Assembly (NCBI RefSeq): GCF_042701255.1
Contig: NZ_CP170554.1
Coordinates: 2,666,001-2,730,000 of the forward strand
Direction of reading: 5' to 3'
Source: Tahibacter sp042701255
GTDB taxonomy: Bacteria > Pseudomonadota > Gammaproteobacteria > Xanthomonadales > Rhodanobacteraceae
Length of the DNA stretch: 64,000 nucleotides
The position numbers were made by a program, and so were the translations under genes. The notes under the pieces were generated by a model that was not told the origin of the DNA, ran no database searches, and was given only the letters and a program-made list of their open reading frames with translations. Positions 41,424 through 50,072 of this stretch are shown here, piece after piece; within the stretch, counting starts at the first letter, position 1, and each line of letters starts with the position of its first letter.

Positions 41424-42278
41424 TCAGGCGACCGCCGCGACGGCGGGTTCGCCGTGGGCGAACGCGTGGTAGCGCTGTTGCGCCAGTTGCGTGATCGGGC
41501 CGTGCGCATACGTCTGCCGATCGATGCGATCGACCGGCAGCACCTTGCCGTAATTGCCTGTGCTGAAGACCTCGTCGGCGCCGAGCACGTCGTCGAGGCT
41601 CAGGCGGCGTTCCACGACCTCCACGCCGGCGCGGCGCAGCAGGCCGATGACGCGGGCGCGCGTGATGCCCGCAAGGAAGCTGCCGTCGGGCACGGGCGTG
41701 CAGACCGTGCCGCCGCGGACGATCATCAGATTGCTGGTCGCGAACTCGACGACGTCGCCGGCCCCGTTGCAGACCAGCGCATTGTCGAAGCCCTGCTGCC
41801 GGGCGAAGCGCAGCGCCTGCTGCGTCATCGGATAGAGGCAGCTGGCCTTGGCCGCGGTCGGTGCCATGTCCGCGCCGGGGCGGCGGAACGGCGACGAACA
41901 CGCGCTGAAGGCGCCGCGCGGCATCGGCGCGCGATGAATCATGATCGCGCATTCGGTGCTGTCGGGCTCCGGCACGATGAAGCCCGCGCGGGCGTAGAAC
42001 ATCGGACGGATGTACAGCTCCGCGTCGCGCTCGAACCGGCGGACGCCGTCGCGGCAGATGTCGGCCAGGGTCGACGCGTCGAGCGTGGGGCGCATCAGCA
42101 TGTGGATCGCCGAGCGGCAGACGCGCTCGCAATGCAGCTGAAGATCGGGAATGACGCCTTCGTAGGCGCGTGCGCCGTCGAACACGCTGTTGCCCATCCA
42201 GAAGCTGTTGTCGCCGAGGCCGAGCAGCGGCCGGTGCTCGTCGGTCCAGCTGCCGTCATGCCAATACACCGCGTCCAT
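41424..42278 (-). CDS. Class IV PLP aminotransferase (IlvE-like) of the NRPS cluster
   Basis: The 284-residue enzyme resembles branched-chain aminotransferases: DNSFWMGNSVFDGARAYEG at residues 23-41, RPMFYARAG, the PLP lysine Lys144 in TAAKASCLYP, and EFATSNLMIV near residue 180. A strong GGAGG lies 5 nt before the ATG at 42278. It would interconvert an amino acid and its 2-oxo acid. In this operon it probably makes or deaminates a building block for the synthetase rather than serving primary metabolism. A specific substrate cannot be read from the sequence. Confidence 0.88.
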   Translation of the reverse strand: MDAVYWHDGSWTDEHRPLLGLGDNSFWMGNSVFDGARAYEGVIPDLQLHCERVCRSAIHMLMRPTLDASTLADICRDGVRRFERDAELYIRPMFYARAGFIVPEPDSTECAIMIHRAPMPRGAFSACSSPFRRPGADMAPTAAKASCLYPMTQQALRFARQQGFDNALVCNGAGDVVEFATSNLMIVRGGTVCTPVPDGSFLAGITRARVIGLLRRAGVEVVERRLSLDDVLGADEVFSTGNYGKVLPVDRIDRQTYAHGPITQLAQQRYHAFAHGEPAVAAVA

Positions 42279-42343
42279 GTTTCCTCCCCCTCGACACGTC
42301 ATGCACCGCCCGCGGCCGTGCGCCTTGCGGCGCACGGCACGAT

Positions 42344-42706
42344 TCAGATCGCGGCACGGAAAAAGTAGGTGATGCGCTTCTTGATGACGCCGTCTTCGAG
42401 CTCGTAGGCATCGGCGAAGCGTTCGTTGAGCGGTTCGCCGTTCTTGGAGCGGCCGCTGAACTGTCCCCAGCAGATGGCCTTGCCGTCGCCGTGCAGCTTG
42501 CCGTCGAGGGAGTGCCGGCCTTCGGCGACGATGCGCGTGTTGTTGTAGAAGTGCAGCAGCGCCTCGATGCCTTCTATCGGCGGATAGCCCGGGCGTTCGT
42601 ACACGATGTCGCTGTGGAAAAAGCGCGCGAAGTCGTTCCACGCGGCGTTGTCGATCGTGCGAAACAGTTCGTCGAACCAGGCGGACTGCGAGGGCAGGGG
42701 CGTCAT
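42344..42706 (-). CDS. NTF2/SnoaL-like small protein
   Basis: From ATG 42706, with GGAGGAG 6 nt upstream, the product has 120 residues. It shows the cone-shaped NTF2-like pattern: N-terminal helices (WFDELFRTIDNAAWNDFARFF), DIVYERPGYPPIEG, then four strands (GKAICWGQFSG, DAYELEDGVIKKRITYFF). Members are isomerases, cyclases or hydroxylase partners in polyketide and peptide pathways. The start overlaps the mbtH stop by 4 nt. Its catalytic role in this cluster is unknown. Confidence 0.8.
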   Translation of the reverse strand: MTPLPSQSAWFDELFRTIDNAAWNDFARFFHSDIVYERPGYPPIEGIEALLHFYNNTRIVAEGRHSLDGKLHGDGKAICWGQFSGRSKNGEPLNERFADAYELEDGVIKKRITYFFRAAI

Positions 42707-42909
42707 GCGAGCTCCTCCCGGTGACGGCGCACGCTGAGCGGACGCATGTCCGTCCAGACGCGGGCGATGTGCGCGAGGCATTCCGCGCGCGTGCCGGAGC
42801 AGCCGTCCGCATGCCAGCCGCCGGGCAGGTCGCGGCCGTGAGGCCAGATGGAATACTGCAGCTCGTCGTTCACGACGACGACGAAGCGGTCCTCTTCTAC
42901 CGTCTGCAT
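42703..42909 (-). CDS. MbtH-like protein
   Basis: The 68-residue product carries the MbtH signature: NDELQYSIWPHGRDLPGGW, then a CLAHI segment and WTDMRP. MbtH proteins bind NRPS adenylation domains and are needed for their folding or activity. It lies next to the free A-PCP gene and would serve that protein and possibly NRPS-A and NRPS-B. An AGG-containing leader precedes the ATG at 42909, and its stop overlaps the next gene. Confidence 0.97.
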   Translation of the reverse strand: MQTVEEDRFVVVVNDELQYSIWPHGRDLPGGWHADGCSGTRAECLAHIARVWTDMRPLSVRRHREELA

Positions 42910-43015
42910 GCGGTTTCCTCCCAGGGACAGCGATTCGTTGACGGGCTCCGGTGACGACGAACCCGCAGATGAGACGCGATGACTTCCTTCGTTCCGCGGC
43001 CGGAACGCGCAGCGC

Positions 43016-44887
43016 TCAGATGGCTTCCGCGACCGGCCGGTCTTCCCGTTTCAGCGCCTGCACGTGCCGGATCACCTGATCCAGCGTTTCCACCTCGAAC
43101 AGCACGGTCAGCGGCAGGTCCACGCCGTGCTGTTCGGCGACCAGGGCGCAGAAGCGCATGGCCGCGAGGGAATCACCGCCCACGTCGAAGAAGTTCTCCG
43201 CGCCGCCGAGATCCGGCCGGTCGAGCAGATGGCCCAGCGCTGCGAGCAGCGCCTGATCGAACGTGTCGCGCGACGGCGCGGGCATCACTGCGTCGGCGGC
43301 ATCGACCGCCGACCTCTGCGCGTAGTCCACGAGTCGCCGTCGGTCGACCTTGCCGTTGATGGTCAGGGGCAGCGCGTCGAGCACGTCGATGCGCCGCGGC
43401 ACCATGTAGTCGGGGAGCGCCTCGCGAAGCCGGTCCAGCAGTAGCGCGCCGTCGACGTCCGGCGCGCCGCTCTCGGGCACCGCGAATGCGTGGAGCACCG
43501 ATGCATCGGCAGCGTTGCGGTAATGGATGACGCAGGCATCCGCGAGCGATGCGAGAGCGCGCAGGCAGGTCTCGATTTCGCCGAGCTCCACGCGGAACCC
43601 GCGGATCTTGACCTGCGTATCGATGCGCCCGGCGTAGTTGAGGCGTCCGTCCGCCTCCTGGCTGACCAGATCGCCGGTGCGGTACATGCGGGAGCCGTCG
43701 TTGGCGAACGGATCGGGAAGGAACCGCTCGGCCGTCAGCGCGGGATTGCCGAGATAGCCCTGCGCCAGTCCGCTGCCGGCGATGAACAGTTCGCCTTCGC
43801 CGCCGAGCGGCTGCGCCTGGCCGTCGCTGTCCAGCACGTAGGCCGAGGTGCCGGGAATCGGCGCGCCGATGGACACGGGAGCGACCACGTTCGCGGCGGA
43901 CGTCATGCGGTGGCAGTGCGAGAACGTCGTGACTTCGGTAGGTCCGTAGCCGTTGACCAGGGCCTGCCCGCCGAGTGCCAGGAACTGCTCCGCCGGCGCG
44001 GGCGACATCACGTCGCCGCCGGCGAGCAGCACGCGCACGCCGACCAGTCGCTGCAGCGCGTCGCGTCCGAGCGCGTTGAACAGGCCGGTGCTGAGCAGCA
44101 GCACGGAAACCCGATGGGCGACGACGAGGTCCGCGATCGACTTCGCCGTGAGGCGCGGTGGTGCGATCAGCAAGGTCGCACCGCTGAGCAGCGCGCCCCA
44201 GATCTCGAACGTGGAGCCGTCGAACGCGACGGACATGCCGTGATACACGACGTCGTCGGCGGTGAATCCGCAATAGTCGGCGCCGGCGACGAGATCCAGC
44301 ACGGCGCGCTGCGTCACGCAGACGCCTTTCGCCTCGTTGGTGGATCCGGAGGTGTAGATGACGTAGGCGAGTTCCAGCGGATGCAGGTCCAATGCTTCGC
44401 GGGCCGGAGCGGTTTCCTTCGACCGCACGTCGATCGCGAGCGTCCGGCCGCCGAACCAGTCCGGCGCGTGTTCGTCGGCGGCGACGGTGATCACGCATAT
44501 GCCTGCGGCGAGCGCCTGCGATGCCAGGCGTTGTGACGGCGCCGCGGGATCGAACGGCACGTAGGCGGCGCCGAGCTCGAGGATCGCGAGCATGGCAACG
44601 ACGGCCTGCACCGAGCGGTCCATGAAAATGCCGACGAAATCGCCGCGCGTCACACCGAGCGCTGCGAGCTGCGCGGCCGCCAGCGAGGAAAGACGATCGA
44701 GCTCGGCGTAGGACCAGCGGTCCGTTGCCTCGATGATCGCGGTCTTGTCGCGATGTGCCCGCACCGCATCCGCGAACGCGGCGGGCAGGGAGGTCGTCGT
44801 GGGATCAGGCATCGACGCGTTGTGCGCGATGCTGGCCGGCGCTGCGCCGTGCCGGGTGAGCGGTTGCGACAGGCCGTCGTTCATCAT
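43016..44887 (-). CDS. Free-standing NRPS A-PCP didomain
   Basis: The 623-residue protein has one adenylation domain (about 35-530) and one carrier domain with VGGDS (Ser573). It has no condensation domain. A-domain motifs are intact: YTSGSTNEAKG, FDGSTFEIW, GYGPTE, YRTGDL and NGKVDRR. The binding pocket, by manual alignment to GrsA, reads D-G-F-L-L-G-G-T-F-K, close to Val/Ile codes. The first 30 residues are variable and the ATG at 44887 overlaps the thioesterase gene stop by 4 nt; an internal ATG at 44812 is a possible shorter start. It may load the first residue for NRPS-A or hold a precursor while it is oxidised. Confidence 0.93.
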   Translation of the reverse strand: MMNDGLSQPLTRHGAAPASIAHNASMPDPTTTSLPAAFADAVRAHRDKTAIIEATDRWSYAELDRLSSLAAAQLAALGVTRGDFVGIFMDRSVQAVVAMLAILELGAAYVPFDPAAPSQRLASQALAAGICVITVAADEHAPDWFGGRTLAIDVRSKETAPAREALDLHPLELAYVIYTSGSTNEAKGVCVTQRAVLDLVAGADYCGFTADDVVYHGMSVAFDGSTFEIWGALLSGATLLIAPPRLTAKSIADLVVAHRVSVLLLSTGLFNALGRDALQRLVGVRVLLAGGDVMSPAPAEQFLALGGQALVNGYGPTEVTTFSHCHRMTSAANVVAPVSIGAPIPGTSAYVLDSDGQAQPLGGEGELFIAGSGLAQGYLGNPALTAERFLPDPFANDGSRMYRTGDLVSQEADGRLNYAGRIDTQVKIRGFRVELGEIETCLRALASLADACVIHYRNAADASVLHAFAVPESGAPDVDGALLLDRLREALPDYMVPRRIDVLDALPLTINGKVDRRRLVDYAQRSAVDAADAVMPAPSRDTFDQALLAALGHLLDRPDLGGAENFFDVGGDSLAAMRFCALVAEQHGVDLPLTVLFEVETLDQVIRHVQALKREDRPVAEAI

Positions 44888-45690
44888 GCTTCCCCGATCT
44901 CGGTCATCGGCGTGGCTCGCGCCGGGGCCGACGATGTTTCATGGCCGAACATCGTCGGCTGCCGGTGATTCGCGCGATTCCGCACGACGACGGCCGTCAG
45001 GTCGGCGATCAGCGCATCGCCGAGCGCCGACGCATCGTCGTGCAGGAACATGTGTCCGCCGTCGAACGCGCGGGTCTGGAATCCGGCATTGGTTTCGTGT
45101 TGCCAGGCGCTGAATCCGTCGCCCACGCTGCGGTCGTCGCGGCCGTGGTAGGCGAAGACGGGAACGTCGGCCAGCGGTGCCGCCGCAGGTTCGTACGTTT
45201 CGAACAGGCGCAGATCCGCACGCATCGCGGGCGCCGACAATTCGATCAGTTCCGGCGCGGCGAGCAATTCGTCGGGAATGCCGCCGAGGTCGCGCAGCGC
45301 CTCGAACATCGGACGGTTTTCCAGGCGGTGCAGCAGCTGCGGATGTTCGATCGCACGCGGTCCCCGCAGCGCGCAGGCGAACAGCGCGCAAGGGCGGGCG
45401 ACCTTCGCGTCGCGGCGCGCGAGTTCCCGCGCCAGATCGAGCGCGACCAGTGCGCCGGCGCTGTAACCGAGCAACGCATACGGTTCCCGCATCTTTTCCG
45501 CGAGTTCGTCGGCGAGCCGCGGCGTGAGTTCGGACCACTCGTCGACGCAGGGCTCGGCGCGCCTTCGCCCACGTCCCGGCAGATCGACGGCGATGATTTC
45601 GGCGCGTTCCCGCAGATGACTCGCGAGCTGGCGGAATATCCACGAACTGCCGCCCGCGTAGGGAAAGCAAAAGATCCTGAACGCTGCCAC
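44884..45690 (-). CDS. Type II thioesterase
   Basis: The 268-residue alpha/beta hydrolase has the type II thioesterase hallmarks: FCFPYAGGSSW at the start, VDLPGRGRR, the nucleophile Ser77 in GYSAG, and the catalytic His in GGHMFLHDD. Such enzymes clear stalled or wrong acyl groups from NRPS carriers, or release a finished precursor from a free A-PCP. Its stop overlaps the start of the A-PCP gene, so the two are translated together, which favours action on that protein. Confidence 0.93.
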   Translation of the reverse strand: MAAFRIFCFPYAGGSSWIFRQLASHLRERAEIIAVDLPGRGRRRAEPCVDEWSELTPRLADELAEKMREPYALLGYSAGALVALDLARELARRDAKVARPCALFACALRGPRAIEHPQLLHRLENRPMFEALRDLGGIPDELLAAPELIELSAPAMRADLRLFETYEPAAAPLADVPVFAYHGRDDRSVGDGFSAWQHETNAGFQTRAFDGGHMFLHDDASALGDALIADLTAVVVRNRANHRQPTMFGHETSSAPARATPMTEIGEA

Positions 45691-45825
45691 TGAGCACGAA
45701 CTCCTTGCTGCCTGAGCGTGTTTCGCCGCTGTCAGGCTTGGATCGACGACGCGTGCCGCCGTCGTCGCGGCAGCCGCTGGCCAGTCACGAACCGCCGCGC
45801 TGCTGTGCGGGCGGCCTGCCGACGC

Positions 45826-46365
45826 CTAGTACTTGCCGGATTCCTCCAGCTGCCGGAACAGGTCCTGGATGTTGGCGTCGACGAACCCTTCTTCGCCGCT
45901 GCGGCTGATGAACTCGAAGCTCATGCCCGTGTTGCTGCAGCGCGACGAGAACGCCTGCGTGAGGCCCGGTCCGCGTATGACGTTCGTGTCGAACGAGAGT
46001 CCCTTGCGCCTGAGGCTTTCGACGGAGTGTTCGACGTCGTCCACTTCGAGCGCCACATGCGCGAGACCGACACCGAAGTGCCTGACGAGCCGCGACACCT
46101 GAGACTCGGGCTCGGTCCCCTGGCACAGGACGAAGCGGATGCCATTGGCTTCGAGCTCCGCCGAGAGCATGCCGGTATGCGCGCCTTCGATGTGGCGGCG
46201 CCGCTTGAGCTCGAAACCGAGGACGTTCTGGAAGAGCGCGATCGCCTGCTCCAGATCGGCAACGGCCAGGGCGATGTGATCGATACGGCGATACGGCGCA
46301 GCAGGCGCCTCGACGACTTCTCTTGCACGCTCATCGGCCGGAGCGTTGCCGGACATCTCATCCAT
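45826..46365 (-). CDS. Single-domain VOC dioxygenase, HPPD-like, first gene of the NRPS operon
   Basis: The 179-residue protein is a single vicinal-oxygen-chelate domain. The possible metal triad is complete: His30 in RIDHIALAV, His103 in AHVALEV and Glu151 in SFEFISR. The C-terminal run SGEEGFVDANIQDLF resembles the end of 4-hydroxyphenylpyruvate dioxygenase, yet the protein is half the size of that two-repeat enzyme. HPPD relatives decarboxylate and hydroxylate 2-oxo acids. A GGGGGA precedes the ATG at 46365. It could act on the oxo acid made by the cluster's aminotransferase. An epimerase- or lyase-type VOC activity is the main alternative. Confidence 0.75.
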   Translation of the reverse strand: MDEMSGNAPADERAREVVEAPAAPYRRIDHIALAVADLEQAIALFQNVLGFELKRRRHIEGAHTGMLSAELEANGIRFVLCQGTEPESQVSRLVRHFGVGLAHVALEVDDVEHSVESLRRKGLSFDTNVIRGPGLTQAFSSRCSNTGMSFEFISRSGEEGFVDANIQDLFRQLEESGKY

Positions 46366-46462
46366 TCATCCCCCTGCATGCGAGTTTCTCGAAAGCCGCC
46401 CATCCAAAGACGGCCGTGCATGTCGCGTTGCCAGCGTGGCTGGACAATGTGCAGAAGCGCGC

Positions 46463-46491
46463 AACATACGTCGCTAATTGTGGCAATGCAA
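46463..46491 (-). promoter_or_regulatory. Candidate promoter of the NRPS operon
   Basis: On the minus strand TTGCAT (46486-46491) and TATGTT (46463-46468) are exactly 17 bp apart, matching sigma-70 hexamers in 3 and 4 positions. The transcript would have a leader of about 90 nt before the VOC start codon. A second possible -10, TATAAA at 46547-46552, lacks a -35 partner. The weak hexamers would fit a promoter that needs an activator. Confidence 0.4.
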
Positions 46492-46517
46492 TCCTTGATT
46501 GAAGAAAAAACTATTCG

Positions 46518-46531
46518 TCTTGTTCACAAGA
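46518..46531. promoter_or_regulatory. Perfect inverted repeat, possible operator of the NRPS operon
   Basis: TCTTGT-TC-ACAAGA is a perfect dyad with 6-bp arms and a 2-bp centre. It lies 27 bp upstream of the candidate -35 of the NRPS promoter, where an activator would bind. It does not match the FNR consensus. The bound regulator is not known and none is encoded nearby. Confidence 0.4.
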
Positions 46532-46995
46532 ATGTGCGGCGCTGTCTTTATACCGTGACGCAGTATTCATTCGTGGGAAGTTCCCATCCGTGCGCCGGGT
46601 CGGGCACTCGACAACGGCGGGATTCGCGCGGCTGCTCGCACGCAAGGCGCGTACTGCACCGCATGGCGATGCCGGTGGAATGAGCGGACGGAGACCGGCT
46701 GCGCCGATGGGAGGACCGACCTGTCGGACCGCGGGTGAATGCCGGTTGCGCAAGAGGCCTCGAACCCGGAACCGCGCCCCGGATCAGGATGGAGTGCGAC
46801 GGGTGTGCAGTGCGCAGCTCACGCCGTCGGGCGCTGTCTTCGGGCGGCGTCCGTCGCGCTCGCGGGACGGCAGGCCGGAACGGTTCCGGCTGCGGCGAGG
46901 CGCGGCGACGCGCGCACGGAACGACGTTTTGGGTTTGATTCTTTTTTGTGCGCCGCTCTCGGGCCGGCGCGAGCCTGACGATCGGCGCAAACGCA

Positions 46996-47018
46996 ACCGG
47001 GCCGCATGGCGGCCCGGT
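46996..47018 (-). terminator. Perfect hairpin downstream of the DUF4013/TPR gene
   Basis: A perfect 10-bp stem (ACCGGGCCGC and its complement) with a 3-nt loop lies 56 nt beyond the stop codon at 47074 on the minus strand. No strong T run follows (TGCGTTTGCG). It is the best candidate for the end of that transcript. Confidence 0.5.
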
Positions 47019-47073
47019 CGGTTTCGTTTCGTGCTGGAGCGGCGGCGCCGCGATCGGCTGCGCTGCGCGGGGC

Positions 47074-48369
47074 TCAGGTCGCCGCCGGCTTCGTGGTGCT
47101 GCTGACCGATTCGATGAGCTTGAGCAGTGCGTCGATCTGCGGCAGCAGCGGATGCTCCGGATAGGCCGTGCGGATCTGCGTCAGCAGCGCCTTGGCCTCG
47201 GCGTCCTTGCCCATGCGCTCGCTGAGCAGGCGCGCGGCGAGCAGATACATTTCCGGAATGTCGGCGCTCTTGGGATGGCGCTTGTGGAAGCCGTTGATCA
47301 GGCGCAGCGCGAGTTGGGTCTGGCCGAGCGCGGCGGCGCGCTTGGCCAGACGCGTGTTGGATTCCGCGTCGCTGACGACGAAGGTCGGATCGAGCTCGAC
47401 CATTTCGCGGCACAGCTCGACCGCGGCCTTCTCGCGATCCTGCGCCAGCAGCATCGGCAGCCATTCCTTGCCGTGGCGGATCAGTTCGGCCGGATCGCCC
47501 TTCAGGCGCAGCAGCTTGCGGTACTGCGTGTGCAGCGCCTCGGTGCCGCCGCGTTCGCGCAGATGCGCGCGCAGGGTGTCGGTGGCCATGTCGGTCTCGC
47601 CGTCGCGGATCATCTGCGCGGCTTCGTCGAGGATGAACTGATCCGGGTCGGCATTGCGGTCGATCGCCGGCAGCGACGCCGTGTTGCTCGGCGTATAGCC
47701 GAGCTCGTCCTGGTACTGCCAGACCAGGTAGCCCATCAGATGGAACGTCGCGATCAGCGCGTAGCCGGAGATGAAATACAGCACGGGCAGGCCGATCAGC
47801 AGCGGCAGCACGCCCTGCACCAGGGACTGGGCATTGGCCGAGGACAGGAAGATCAGTGCCATCAGGCCGAAGGCCAGGAAATACGGCCAGCCGAGCCGGC
47901 TCATGATCTGCATCCAGGTGCCCGGATTCAGCGCATGCCAGAAGTTCTGGTCGATGGCCAGCGACATGCAGGCGCCCGGCCAGCCGAGCAGCAGCAACAG
48001 CGAGGCGGCGATGCCGAACCAGATGCCGTCTTCGCCGAACAGCACACCGCCGACGAGGAACGAAAGGAAGGCGAGCACGATGAAGGCGCCCTGCATCATC
48101 ACGCCCTGGCGGCCTACCGATTCCTCCATGTCCAGCGCGTTTTCCGGCGGCTCCATGTGCCCGTTGGCGGTCGCGCGCAACACCTCGAACGCGAACTTGT
48201 ACAGCGCGACGAGCACGAGCAGGGTGACGATGCGGCCCACGCCCGGGAGCAGGCCGAGCAGGCGCGCGAGCGACAGCACGATCAGGGTGATCAGCGCGCC
48301 GGGCTGGGCCGGATACAGGGAGATCTCGCGCAGCCGCTGCCAGAACGGCACGATGGTTTGGTCGGTCAT
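47074..48369 (-). CDS. Membrane protein with DUF4013-like spans and C-terminal TPR region
   Basis: The 431-residue protein has about six hydrophobic helices in residues 20-225 (for example ITLIVLSLARLLGLLPG and FLAFGLMALIFLSSA) in the manner of DUF4013 proteins. A soluble helical region (about 240-425) follows and reads like tetratricopeptide repeats (ALRLINGFHKRHPKSADIPEMYLLAARLLSER). The TPR part probably faces the cytoplasm and binds a partner. It lies 58 nt after the HerA-like gene on the same strand. No ribosome site is obvious at ATG 48369. Confidence 0.75.
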   Translation of the reverse strand: MTDQTIVPFWQRLREISLYPAQPGALITLIVLSLARLLGLLPGVGRIVTLLVLVALYKFAFEVLRATANGHMEPPENALDMEESVGRQGVMMQGAFIVLAFLSFLVGGVLFGEDGIWFGIAASLLLLLGWPGACMSLAIDQNFWHALNPGTWMQIMSRLGWPYFLAFGLMALIFLSSANAQSLVQGVLPLLIGLPVLYFISGYALIATFHLMGYLVWQYQDELGYTPSNTASLPAIDRNADPDQFILDEAAQMIRDGETDMATDTLRAHLRERGGTEALHTQYRKLLRLKGDPAELIRHGKEWLPMLLAQDREKAAVELCREMVELDPTFVVSDAESNTRLAKRAAALGQTQLALRLINGFHKRHPKSADIPEMYLLAARLLSERMGKDAEAKALLTQIRTAYPEHPLLPQIDALLKLIESVSSTTKPAAT

Positions 48370-48427
48370 GGGAACGATGTCGTGAAGGAAACGAGAGTCG
48401 TGGAGTCGCGGAAAGCCGGCCGGCGCG

Positions 48428-49933
48428 TCAGCGCTTGCCGCCCATGATGGAGCCGAGCACGCCGCGCAGGATCTGCCGGCCGAGCTGATTGCCGACCGTG
48501 CGCATGGCCGATTTCGCCGTGGCCTCGATCATGCCCTGGCGCCGGCCGGTGCCGAAAAGCGCGCCCTTGATCATGTCGCCCCAGCCGTTGCCGTCGTCGG
48601 CGCTCTTGTCGGCTTTCTTCTTCGTCGACGTGTCGGCCTCTTCGGCGGTGCTGCTCTCGTCGGACGCGCGCGCGCTGAGTTTCTCGTAGGCCGACTCGCG
48701 GTCCACGGCCGTGTCGTACTTGCCGCCGACCGGCGAGCGTGCACGGATCGCCGCGCGCTCGGCATCGGTGATCGCGCCGACGCGACAGCCCGGCGGCACG
48801 ATCAGCACGCGTTCCACCGGCAGCGGCACGCCGCCGTCCTGCAAGGTGGTGACCAGCGCTTCGCCGACGCCGAGCTGGGTGATCACGTCGGCGACTTTCT
48901 TGATCTTGGGGTTCGGCGGAAACGTTTCGGCCGCGGCCTTGACCGCCTTCTGATCGCGCGGCGTGAACGCACGCAGCGCGTGCTGCGCGCGATTGCCCAT
49001 CTGGCCGAGCACGGTCTGCGGCACGTCGTCGGGATTCTGCGAGCAGAAATACACGCCGACGCCCTTGGAGCGGATCAGGCGCACGACCTGCTCGACGCGC
49101 TGCACCAGCGCCGCCGGCGCGTCGTCGAACAGCAGGTGCGCTTCGTCGAAGAAGAACACGAGCTTGGGCTGATCCAGATCGCCGACTTCGGGCAGGCGCT
49201 CGAACAGTTCCGACAGCATCCACAACAGGAACGTGGAATACAGCTTGGGTTTGAGGATGAGCTTGTCGGCGGCGAGGATGTTGACGACGCCGCGACCGCT
49301 CATGTCCTGGCGCAGGAAATCGGCCAGATCCAGCGCCGGCTCGCCGAAGAACTGCTCGCCGCCGGCCTGTTCCAGGCCGAGCAGCGCACGCTGGATCGCC
49401 GCGATCGACGTGGACGAGATCAGGCCGTAGCGTTGCGAGATGCTCTTGGCGTTTTCCGCGGCGAAGGTCAGCAGCGCGCGCAGGTCCTTGATGTCGATCA
49501 GCAGCAGGCCTTCGTCGTCGGCCAGCTTGAACACGACTTCGAGCACGCCTTCCTGGGTGTCGTTGAGCTCGAGCAGGCGGCCGAGCAGGTTCGGGCCCAT
49601 TTCCGAGATCGTGCTGCGCACCGGATGGCCGAGCTGGCCGAAGATGTCCCAGAACACGACCGGATTGGCCTGGGCCTTCCAGTCGACCTTGAGCTCGGCC
49701 ACGCGTGCGTCGATCTTGGCGTTGCCGCCGCCGGCTTCGCAGAGCCCGGCCAGATCGCCCTTGACGTCGGCCAGGAACACCGGCACGCCCATCTGCGAGA
49801 AGCCCTCGGCCAGCCGCATCAGGGTGACCGACTTGCCGGTGCCGGTCGCGCCCGCGATCAGGCCGTGGCGGTTCGCGTATTTGGCGCGCAGAAGGACGTC
49901 GATGTCGCTTTTGCCCAGCAGGATGTCGCTCAC
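48428..49933 (-). CDS. HerA-like ATPase (DUF853 family)
   Basis: I start the gene at a GTG at 49933, because GGAG lies 5 nt upstream and the product then begins SDILLGKSD as in homologues; the frame to 50152 has no ribosome site. The 501-residue protein has Walker A GATGTGKS at 28-35, Walker B FFFDEAHLLF near 235, and FCSQNPDDVP, all typical of the HerA-helicase-like DUF853 group. The C-terminus is a Lys/Ser-rich linker and a short conserved tail (GRQILRGVLGSIMGG). Its role in bacteria is unclear; DNA translocation is assumed by homology. Confidence 0.9.
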   Translation of the reverse strand: MSDILLGKSDIDVLLRAKYANRHGLIAGATGTGKSVTLMRLAEGFSQMGVPVFLADVKGDLAGLCEAGGGNAKIDARVAELKVDWKAQANPVVFWDIFGQLGHPVRSTISEMGPNLLGRLLELNDTQEGVLEVVFKLADDEGLLLIDIKDLRALLTFAAENAKSISQRYGLISSTSIAAIQRALLGLEQAGGEQFFGEPALDLADFLRQDMSGRGVVNILAADKLILKPKLYSTFLLWMLSELFERLPEVGDLDQPKLVFFFDEAHLLFDDAPAALVQRVEQVVRLIRSKGVGVYFCSQNPDDVPQTVLGQMGNRAQHALRAFTPRDQKAVKAAAETFPPNPKIKKVADVITQLGVGEALVTTLQDGGVPLPVERVLIVPPGCRVGAITDAERAAIRARSPVGGKYDTAVDRESAYEKLSARASDESSTAEEADTSTKKKADKSADDGNGWGDMIKGALFGTGRRQGMIEATAKSAMRTVGNQLGRQILRGVLGSIMGGKR

Positions 49934-50072
49934 GTGCGCTCCGTTGTCGTGCGTGCAAGGGGTGTGAAGGCCGATTGTAGCGAGGGATTGCCGCGCGCAG
50001 GCAAGGCGTTTGCGGTTGTTTCGCGCGGCGACGCTGTGTAACGTGCGGCCCGTTCTGTTGCGGGAGTGTGTC

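Larger units (their letters stand above)
46366..47073. other. 708-bp gene-free region upstream of the NRPS operon
   Basis: No protein-like frame is present; the 171-codon plus-strand frame at 46590-47105 is Arg-rich and lacks a ribosome site. The part nearest the NRPS operon (about 46440-46580) is markedly richer in A and T than its surroundings and holds promoter-like hexamers and a palindrome. The far end holds the terminator-like hairpin of the next gene (46996-47018). No regulator gene is encoded here. Confidence 0.6.

Noticed and set aside
41362..42132. N-terminal extension of NRPS-A up to 42132
   Set aside because: It overlaps the aminotransferase gene in another frame and has no NRPS-like sequence; the C domain starts just after ATG 41361.
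46590..47105. 171-codon plus-strand frame upstream of the NRPS operon
   Set aside because: Arg-rich random-like composition, no ribosome site, no domain, and it runs into the 3' end of the opposite gene.
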